Shown: piece by piece, positions 6,629-11,175 of the stretch
Layout: every line of letters begins with the position of its first letter
How positions within the stretch are numbered: the stretch's first letter is position 1
Source: Sphingomonas sanxanigenens
GTDB taxonomy: Bacteria > Pseudomonadota > Alphaproteobacteria > Sphingomonadales > Sphingomonadaceae
Reading direction: 5' to 3'
Assembly (NCBI GenBank): GCA_003240855.1
Contig: QFNN01000096.1
Location: forward strand, 1 to 11,175
DNA length: 11,175 bases
Translations under genes and position numbers: made by a program
Notes under the pieces: model-generated
Told to the model about the DNA's origin: nothing
The model's input: the letters and a program-made list of their open reading frames with translations, nothing else
Database searches by the model: none

Positions 6629-6638
6629 AGGCCGCAGG
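6608..6638 (-). terminator. Strong hairpin just after dprA
   Basis: CCTGCGGCCTC (6608-6618) and GAGGCCGCAGG (6628-6638) form a perfect 11-bp stem with a 9-base loop. It begins 9 bp beyond the dprA stop in the direction of dprA transcription, so it is a good candidate for the 3' end of the plsY-dprA message. There is no T-tract after it. Its loop holds most of the right outer arm of the larger palindrome, so the two structures compete. Confidence 0.5.
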
Positions 6639-6647
6639 TCGATATAT

Positions 6648-7742
6648 TCAACCCGCCAGGCTGACCTTCCCGCCGGCGTGACGATCGAGGCGCCCGGCCA
6701 GCTCAAATTCCAGCAGCACCGTCTGCACGATGGCGGGCGCCGATCCCGACAGCCGGATCAGCTCATCCACCGGCACGGGCGCTGGCCCGAGCAGATCGAC
6801 GATCGACGCGCGCTCGCGGTCGGACGCATCGGAGGGAACCGGCCCGCCGTCGAAGCCCGCGCCCGGATCGCGCAGCACGCGCGCGTCGATCGGGCGGATC
6901 GCCTCGATGATATCGGCGGCGGACTGGATCAGCGTCGCGCCTTCGCGGATCAGCAGGTTGCAGCCCTGTGCGCGCGGATCGAGCGGGGATCCGGGCACCG
7001 CCATCACCTCGCGCCCGGCCTCGCCCGCCAGCCGCGCGGTAATCAGCGACCCCGATCTGGGCGCCGCCTCGACCACGACCGTCCCCGCCGCCACGCCCGC
7101 GATGATCCGGTTGCGCCAGGGGAAGTGACGCGCCCGCGGCTCGACGCCCGGCGGCTGTTCCGCGATCAGCAGGCCCTGCGTCGCCACCGCATCCTGAAGC
7201 GCAGCATTTTCGGGTGGAAAGACCACATCGACGCCGCCGGCGATCACCCCGATCGTGCCGCCGTCGAGCGACCCGGCATGCGCCGCGCTGTCGATCCCGC
7301 GCGCCAGCCCCGAGGCGACGACGACGCCCTCGCGCGCCAGATCCTGCGCCAGCCCGCGCGCGAAGCGGCATGCCGCCGCCGATGCGTTGCGCGCGCCGAC
7401 CATCGCGACGACGCTGCGCGCGGCAAGCCCCGCGTCGCCGCGCACGATGATCGCAGGCGGCGCGCTTTCGATCTCGCGCAGCAAGGGCGGATAATCCGGC
7501 TCGTCGATGAAGATATGGCGAGCGCCGAGCACCGCGACGCGGCCAAACTCGGCCTCGACAGCACGCGGATCGGCAAGCGCGACCGCCCTGCCCCCGCCGC
7601 GCGCCGCCAGCGTCGGAATGGCGTCCAGCGCCGCTTCCGCGCTGCCGAAGCGGCGAAGCAAGGCTGCATAGGTGACGGGGCCGACATTGGCCGATCTGAT
7701 GAGACGAAGGTTGGCGCGCCGGGGCGCGTCGGCCGCGTTCAC
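6648..7742 (-). CDS. dprA: DNA-processing protein DprA (Smf)
   Basis: DprA binds incoming single-stranded DNA during natural transformation and loads RecA on it; it is cytosolic. The 364-residue protein has an N-terminal helix-hairpin-helix-like region (about 8-60), the Rossmann-like core (about 80-290), and a C-terminal winged-helix-like domain (about 305-364, ELIRLSGSAPAIVQTVLLEFELAGRL). Core motifs are MVGARNAS (114-121), SGLARGID (144-151), GGVDVVFPPEN (169-179), FPWRNRIIAG (207-216), EAAPRSGSLITARLA (225-239) and VPGSPLDPRAQGCNLLIREGA (249-269). The GTG start at 7742 overlaps the plsY stop by 4 bp (GTGA), and the frame continues open through plsY without homologous sequence. The order plsY-dprA is common in proteobacteria, often near topA. 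DprA is widespread in bacteria not known to be competent, so its presence alone does not show competence. Confidence 0.95.
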   Translation of the reverse strand: MNAADAPRRANLRLIRSANVGPVTYAALLRRFGSAEAALDAIPTLAARGGGRAVALADPRAVEAEFGRVAVLGARHIFIDEPDYPPLLREIESAPPAIIVRGDAGLAARSVVAMVGARNASAAACRFARGLAQDLAREGVVVASGLARGIDSAAHAGSLDGGTIGVIAGGVDVVFPPENAALQDAVATQGLLIAEQPPGVEPRARHFPWRNRIIAGVAAGTVVVEAAPRSGSLITARLAGEAGREVMAVPGSPLDPRAQGCNLLIREGATLIQSAADIIEAIRPIDARVLRDPGAGFDGGPVPSDASDRERASIVDLLGPAPVPVDELIRLSGSAPAIVQTVLLEFELAGRLDRHAGGKVSLAG

Positions 7743-8344
7743 GCCTTTCTGGACCCCACGCGCGGCTCGGTGCCGTCGAGCAGCCGCTCGATATTGCCGC
7801 GATGCTTCCACAACACCATCAGCGCGAAGGCGACGAGCAGCAGCACCAGATCGAACCGGCCGAAAATAGCGGCGGCGACGGGCGCGGAGACCGCCGCACT
7901 CATCCCGCCAACCGACGAATAGCGCAGCAAGGCGAGCATCCCGAGCCAGACGACGGCAAAGACCAGCCCGATCGGCCAGTAGAGCGCAAGGCAGATGCCG
8001 AGCAGCGTCGCGACGCCCTTTCCGCCCTTGAAGCCCAGCCAGACGGGGTAGAGATGGCCGAAGAAGGCGCCCGCAGCACCCAGCACCGCCCCGCCTTCGG
8101 GATGGACATAAGCGCCGAGCAGCACGGCCGCCGCCCCCTTTGCGCCATCGAGCAGCAGCGTGAGCGCGGCAAGCGACTTGCGCCCGGTGCGCAGCACGTT
8201 GGTCGCGCCGATATTGCCCGATCCGATGCTGCGGATGTCGCCCACGCCGGCGATGCGTGTGACAAGCAGCCCAAAGGGAATGGATCCGAGCAGATAACCA
8301 AGGACAAGCGCGATCGCGGGGCCGACCCACAAAATGCCAGACAT
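7739..8344 (-). CDS. plsY: Acyl-phosphate:glycerol-3-phosphate acyltransferase PlsY
   Basis: An inner-membrane enzyme that transfers the acyl group from acyl phosphate to glycerol 3-phosphate, making lysophosphatidic acid, the first membrane step of phospholipid synthesis. The 201-residue, hydrophobic protein has about five membrane segments (roughly 5-30, 58-80, 86-103, 112-140 and 150-178). The family motifs are present: GSIPFG (20-25) with SGNIGATNVLRTGRK (42-56), GHLYPVWLGFKGGKGVAT (96-113), and KHRGNIERLLDGTE (180-193). The ATG at 8344 is preceded by a G-run (GGGGGCG) ending about 5 bases before the start, a modest ribosome binding site. Its stop overlaps the dprA start (GTGA), so the two are probably cotranscribed and coupled. 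It diverges from murI across a 72-bp gap with a good promoter candidate. Confidence 0.96.
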   Translation of the reverse strand: MSGILWVGPAIALVLGYLLGSIPFGLLVTRIAGVGDIRSIGSGNIGATNVLRTGRKSLAALTLLLDGAKGAAAVLLGAYVHPEGGAVLGAAGAFFGHLYPVWLGFKGGKGVATLLGICLALYWPIGLVFAVVWLGMLALLRYSSVGGMSAAVSAPVAAAIFGRFDLVLLLVAFALMVLWKHRGNIERLLDGTEPRVGSRKA

Positions 8345-8371
8345 CAGACGCCCCCAACAGCTTTCCGCGCA

Positions 8372-8399
8372 ACAATAGGGCTTTGATCCCCCTGCGCAA
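8372..8399 (-). promoter_or_regulatory. Candidate plsY-dprA promoter
   Basis: Read on the minus strand: -35 TTGCGC (8399-8394), a 16-base spacer, and -10 TATTGT (8377-8372), which matches TATAAT at 4 of 6 positions, including the conserved TA and final T. The predicted start of transcription is near 8365, leaving a leader of about 20 bases that contains the G-rich ribosome binding site of plsY. Confidence 0.35.
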
Positions 8400-8410
8400 C
8401 AACTTACATT
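8383..8410 (+). promoter_or_regulatory. Candidate murI promoter, possibly leaderless
   Basis: TTGATC (8383-8388), a 16-base spacer, and TACATT (8405-8410) form a -35/-10 pair. The expected transcription start, about 7 bases after the -10, falls on or next to the murI GTG at 8417. No Shine-Dalgarno sequence precedes that GTG, which is consistent with a leaderless message. The elements interleave with the opposing plsY promoter. Confidence 0.33.
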
Positions 8411-8416
8411 AAGCCG

Positions 8417-9214
8417 GTGACGACCGACAGCCGCCCCCTCCTCTTCTTCGATTCGGGGGTCGGCGGGCTTTCCGTCCTTGGCCCCACACGGGCTTTGCTG
8501 CCCAATGCGCCGATCGTCTATGCCGCTGATTCAGCCGGTTTTCCTTATGGCCTCAAGACTGAGGCGGAAATCGCCGCGCGCGTTCCCGCGCTGCTCGGCC
8601 GGCTGGTCGAGCGTTATCGCCCGCGCCTCGTCGTCATCGCCTGCAATACCGCGTCGACGATCGCGCTGCCCGCAGTGCGCGCGGCGCTCGACCTGCCCGT
8701 CGTCGGCACCGTTCCCGCGATCAAGCCCGCCGCACTCGCCTCGCGCAACCGCGTCATCGGCGTGCTGGGCACCGATGCGACCGTGCGCCAGCCCTATGTC
8801 GACCGGCTGGCCGCCGAGTTCGCCGCCGACTGCATCGTGCTGCGCCACGGATCGGCGCGGCTGGTCGAGCTGGCCGAGGCCAAGCTGCGCGGCCATCATG
8901 CCGACCCCGCCGAATATCAGGCGATCATGCGCGGGCTGACCGATCAGCCGGGGGGTGAGCGAATGGATGCGGCGGTGCTCGCCTGCACCCATTTCCGCCT
9001 CGTCGACGCCGAGCTGGCGCGCGCGGCGCCCGGCGTGACGCTGGTCGACGGCGCGGACGGGATCGCGCGGCGGATCGACTATCTGACCGAAGCGCAGGAC
9101 TGGCCCGACGATACGGGCGAAGGCGTTGCGCTGTTCACCGCGCTCGGCCCGCACGAACGGGCGCTGGCCCCCGCGCTCGCCGGCTTCGGCCTGACGCGGA
9201 TCGAAGCGCTTTAG
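8417..9214 (+). CDS. murI: Glutamate racemase
   Basis: Cofactor-independent racemase that converts L-glutamate to D-glutamate for peptidoglycan stem peptides; cytosolic. At 265 residues it has the family's usual length. FFDSGVGGLSV (10-20) supplies Asp12 and Ser13; PYG is at 43-45; VIACNTAS (73-80) holds the first catalytic cysteine, Cys76; LACTHF (188-193) holds the second, Cys190, and His192. After the second cysteine the usual GCTHxPxL is here ACTHFRL, with Ala for Gly and Arg for Pro; the catalytic residues are intact. The start is GTG 8417, immediately before MTTDSRPLLFF. No ribosome binding site is visible and a -10-like TACATT lies seven bases upstream. It is divergent from plsY and followed, after 90 bp, by hemA on the same strand. 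Cotranscription with hemA is possible, but a separate hemA promoter region is suggested. Confidence 0.95.
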   Translation: MTTDSRPLLFFDSGVGGLSVLGPTRALLPNAPIVYAADSAGFPYGLKTEAEIAARVPALLGRLVERYRPRLVVIACNTASTIALPAVRAALDLPVVGTVPAIKPAALASRNRVIGVLGTDATVRQPYVDRLAAEFAADCIVLRHGSARLVELAEAKLRGHHADPAEYQAIMRGLTDQPGGERMDAAVLACTHFRLVDAELARAAPGVTLVDGADGIARRIDYLTEAQDWPDDTGEGVALFTALGPHERALAPALAGFGLTRIEAL

Positions 9215-9228
9215 ACGACCTGGACCAG

Positions 9229-9243
9229 CGATCATTATGATCG
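9229..9243. promoter_or_regulatory. 15-bp perfect palindrome upstream of hemA (candidate operator)
   Basis: CGATCATTATGATCG is a perfect inverted repeat around a central T, 61 bp before the hemA ATG and 14 bp after the murI stop. It is AT-rich in a GC-rich region. It does not match the FNR/FnrL consensus TTGATNNNNATCAA or the Irr box. The ATCATTAT core loosely recalls Fur-type sites. The binding protein is unknown. Confidence 0.4.
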
Positions 9244-9265
9244 ACAATTTGCGAAGCGTTATCAC
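9241..9265 (+). promoter_or_regulatory. Weak candidate hemA promoter
   Basis: TCGACA (9241-9246) differs from TTGACA at one base, and GTTATCAC (9258-9265) matches the Caulobacter-type -10 GCTANAWC at six of eight positions, in the short spacing used there. The 15-bp palindrome overlaps the -35 part, as a repressor site would. The match is weak. Confidence 0.22.
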
Positions 9266-9304
9266 TGGCATTGCGGATTTTTCGGGAGTATCGCGGCGAC
9301 CGTG

Positions 9305-10546
9305 ATGACTGAGACATCCGAAGAGCGGGCGGTCGACTATAACCACGTCTTCGCCCAGGCCATCGACCGTCTGCACGCCGAAGGGCGCTACCGGGTCTTT
9401 ATCGACATTTTGCGCAACAAGGGCATGTTCCCCAATGCGCGCTGCTTCGCCGGGCATAACGGGCCGAAGCCGATCACCGTCTGGTGCTCGAACGACTATC
9501 TGGCGATGGGCCAGCATCCCAAAGTGATCGCGGCGATGGAGGAAGCCCTCCACGATGTCGGCGCGGGATCGGGCGGCACGCGCAACATCGGCGGCAACAC
9601 CCATTATCATGTCGATCTAGAGGAAGAACTGGCCGACCTCCACGGCAAGGAAGGCGCGCTGCTCTTCACCTCCGGCTATGTCTCGAACGAGGCGACGCTC
9701 TCGACTCTCGCCAAGCTGCTGCCGGGCTGCATAATCTTCTCCGACGAACTCAACCACGCCTCGATGATCGCGGGCATCCGCAATTCGGGCTGCGAGAAGC
9801 GGGTGTTCCGCCACAATGATCTCGACCATCTCGAGAAGCTTCTGGCCGAAGCGCCCAAGGGCGTCGCCAAGCTGATCGCGTTTGAGAGCGTCTATTCGAT
9901 GGACGGCGACATCGCGCCGATCGCGGAAATCTGCGACCTCGCCGACAAATATAATGCCCTCACCTACCTGGACGAGGTCCATGCGGTCGGCATGTACGGC
10001 CCGCGCGGCGGCGGCATTTCCGATCGCGACGCCGTGGCGCACCGGCTGACCATCATCGAAGGGACGCTGGGCAAGGCGTTCGGCGTGATGGGCGGCTATG
10101 TCGCGGCCGACCGGCAGATCATCGACGTGATCCGCAGCTATGCGCCGGGCTTTATCTTCACCACCTCGCTGTCGCCCGTGCTCGTCGCCGGCGTGCTGGC
10201 GAGCGTGCGCCACCTGAAATCGTCGAGCGTGGAGCGCGAGGGCCAGCAGGCCGCGGCGGCCCGGCTGAAAGCGATGATGCGCGACGCGGGCCTGCCGGTG
10301 ATGAACTCGACCACGCATATCGTGCCGCTGCTGGTCGGCGACCCGGTGAAAGCCAAGAAGATCAGCGACATATTGCTGGCCGAATATGGCGTCTATGTGC
10401 AGCCGATCAATTATCCCACCGTGCCGCGCGGCACCGAAAGGCTGCGCTTCACCCCCGGGCCTGCGCATAATGAGGACATGATGCGCGAACTCGTCGAGGC
10501 GCTGACCGAGATCTGGGACCGACTGGAAATGCGCAAGGCCGCCTGA
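9305..10546 (+). CDS. hemA: 5-aminolevulinate synthase (C4/Shemin pathway)
   Basis: PLP enzyme that condenses glycine with succinyl-CoA to 5-aminolevulinate, the first committed step of haem synthesis in alphaproteobacteria. In this 413-residue protein the ALAS-specific start DYNHVFAQAIDRLHAEGRYR is followed by TVWCSNDYLAMGQHP (58-72), GAGSGGTRNIGGNTHYH (86-102), NHAS with His151, YLDEVHAVGMYG with Asp223 (221-232), and EGTLGKAFGVMGGY with the PLP lysine Lys257 (252-265). These sit nine residues above Rhodobacter capsulatus His142, Asp214 and Lys248, so the N-terminus is about nine residues longer (MTETSEERAV). ALAS is preferred to the related KBL and BioF because of the DYN..GRYR and ITVWCSNDYL blocks. 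Start: ATG 9305; a GTG directly before it at 9302 is also possible. GGGAG at 9284-9288 is rather distant (13-16 bases). A 15-bp palindrome upstream may be an operator. It is convergent with the methyltransferase gene. Confidence 0.96.
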   Translation: MTETSEERAVDYNHVFAQAIDRLHAEGRYRVFIDILRNKGMFPNARCFAGHNGPKPITVWCSNDYLAMGQHPKVIAAMEEALHDVGAGSGGTRNIGGNTHYHVDLEEELADLHGKEGALLFTSGYVSNEATLSTLAKLLPGCIIFSDELNHASMIAGIRNSGCEKRVFRHNDLDHLEKLLAEAPKGVAKLIAFESVYSMDGDIAPIAEICDLADKYNALTYLDEVHAVGMYGPRGGGISDRDAVAHRLTIIEGTLGKAFGVMGGYVAADRQIIDVIRSYAPGFIFTTSLSPVLVAGVLASVRHLKSSSVEREGQQAAAARLKAMMRDAGLPVMNSTTHIVPLLVGDPVKAKKISDILLAEYGVYVQPINYPTVPRGTERLRFTPGPAHNEDMMRELVEALTEIWDRLEMRKAA

Positions 10547-10552
10547 CCGGAT

Positions 10553-10569
10553 CGGCGCGCGATGCGCCG
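10553..10569 (+). terminator. Hairpin after hemA
   Basis: CGGCGC-GCGAT-GCGCCG is a perfect 6-bp GC stem with a 5-base loop, 6 bp after the hemA stop and between two convergent genes. It has no T-tract, so termination strength is uncertain. Confidence 0.4.
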
Positions 10570-10600
10570 GCCAAAGGGCGGCGCAGGCCTGCTTTGACGC

Positions 10601-11175
10601 TTATGCCGCCGCCGGCGGCTGATCGGGCCGCCGCAACACGGCTTCCCACGCATAGCCGCGATAGAGCGGACGGAAGCTGAGCGTCAGTCCCCGCTCGGCG
10701 GCCAGATTGCGCAGCGCCGCTTCCATGTCGGCGCGCGGCGTGACGTCGAACTTCGCCAGCCAGGCGTGAAGTCCGCGCCTGAACCAGCGCGGAAGCCGCT
10801 CCTGCTGCCCGAAATCAACGATGTGAAGCTCGCCGCCCGGCGCCAGCGCATCGGCCGCCGCCGCGATCGCCTGCCGCCATGGCGGGATCATCGACAACGT
10901 GTAAGACATGAGGATGCGATCGAAGGCCGGCACGCCGAACAGCGCCTGCGCGTCGAAACCTGCGGCGTCGCCGCGCGCCAGCGCGATGCGCCCGCCCTGC
11001 CCCGCCCGCGCGATGCTTGCCGCAGCCGTCTCCAGCATCGCGGCCGAAATATCGAAGCCATGGCAACGCGCCTCGGGCCAGCTTCGCGCGGCGACGATCA
11101 GATTGCGCCCGGTGCCGCAGCCAACCTCCAGCAGCGCGCCCCCCGGCGGCGGCGCAAGCGCACGGATCGCCCGGT
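10601..11175 (-). CDS. Class I SAM-dependent methyltransferase, BtaB-like (5'-truncated)
   Basis: The last 190 residues of a methyltransferase; the start lies beyond the window. The SAM-binding motif I is LLEVGCGTGRN (14-24), followed by GFDISAAML (39-47, the acidic ribose-contact region), RGDAAGFDAQALFG, the SYTLSMIPPW segment, the ELHIVDFGQQERLPRWFR block, and a VTPRADMEAALRNLA helix near the C-terminus. The combination SY-LSMIPPW plus HIVDFGQQERLPRWFR resembles BtaB, the N-methyltransferase that makes the trimethylated head group of the betaine lipid DGTS, which normally works with BtaA (DUF3419). If so, btaA should lie just upstream on the minus strand, outside the window; this is inference. 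A ubiquinone or phospholipid methyltransferase is the main alternative. An ATG at 11038 is internal, since the conserved motif I lies before it. The gene converges on hemA. Confidence 0.85.
   Translation of the reverse strand, partial: RAIRALAPPPGGALLEVGCGTGRNLIVAARSWPEARCHGFDISAAMLETAAASIARAGQGGRIALARGDAAGFDAQALFGVPAFDRILMSYTLSMIPPWRQAIAAAADALAPGGELHIVDFGQQERLPRWFRRGLHAWLAKFDVTPRADMEAALRNLAAERGLTLSFRPLYRGYAWEAVLRRPDQPPAAA

Noticed and set aside
6519..7922. A 467-codon plus-strand frame opposite dprA and plsY.
   Set aside because: The product is a low-complexity Arg/Asp/Ala-rich string, and both opposite-strand genes carry full family motifs. The start of the frame also runs through the palindromic repeat.
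7743..8402. N-terminal extension of dprA through the whole of plsY (584-codon frame).
   Set aside because: The extended part has no DprA homology and overlaps plsY completely. The GTG at 7742 overlapping the plsY stop gives a normal DprA length.
9617..10468. A 283-codon minus-strand frame opposite hemA.
   Set aside because: It is an antisense shadow of ALAS without motifs and with skewed His/Arg/Ala content.
1..11175. CRISPR arrays, tRNA or rRNA genes, toxin-antitoxin pairs, phage or defence genes.
   Set aside because: No regularly spaced repeats, no tRNA or rRNA signatures and no such protein motifs were found by eye on either strand. Subtle small RNAs cannot be excluded without a covariance-model search.

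Overview
The window is 11.2 kb of GC-rich, gene-dense chromosomal DNA from an alphaproteobacterium, most likely a sphingomonad (Sphingomonadaceae). The clues are a C4 (Shemin-type) 5-aminolevulinate synthase, a coaBC-dut gene pair joined by an ATGA overlap, a DNA topoisomerase I with a long lysine/alanine tail, frequent GTG starts, and a palindromic intergenic repeat (GTCATTGCG...CAATGAC) that I associate from memory with this group. Nothing looks like a phage, plasmid, transposon, CRISPR array or defence island. The content is mostly housekeeping.

Layout. (1) 1-2700, plus strand: a tight operon of coaBC (5' end outside the window), dut, a MoeB/ThiF-like E1 enzyme and a short DsrE-like protein, with adjacent genes overlapping by a few bases. 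(2) 2738-5356, minus strand: topA, convergent with the operon. (3) 5496-6032, plus: an unnamed exported protein with four cysteines. (4) 6113-6472, minus: a small exported beta/gamma-crystallin-like protein, flanked on both sides by copies of the palindromic repeat. (5) 6648-8344, minus: plsY followed by dprA, overlapping by 4 bp. (6) 8417-9214, plus: murI, divergent from plsY across a 72-bp gap that appears to hold two interleaved promoters. (7) 9305-10546, plus: hemA (ALAS), with a 15-bp perfect palindrome in its upstream region. (8) 10601-11175, minus: the C-terminal part of a class I SAM-dependent methyltransferase that resembles BtaB of betaine-lipid synthesis. Its 5' end is outside the window.

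How the genes relate. Several serve basic metabolism: coenzyme A (coaBC), nucleotide-pool hygiene (dut), possible sulfur transfer (MoeB/ThiF-like plus DsrE-like), DNA topology (topA), phospholipid acylation (plsY), uptake and protection of transforming DNA (dprA), peptidoglycan precursor supply (murI), haem (hemA) and probably betaine lipid (methyltransferase). Apart from the first operon and plsY-dprA they look like independent transcription units.

I found no convincing new multi-gene system. The items most worth a second look are the E1/DsrE pair, the repeat copies around the crystallin-like gene with their mutually exclusive hairpins, the interleaved plsY/murI promoters with a possibly leaderless murI, and the palindrome in front of hemA. 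No searches were run; family calls rest on motifs read from the translated sequence and on family knowledge.
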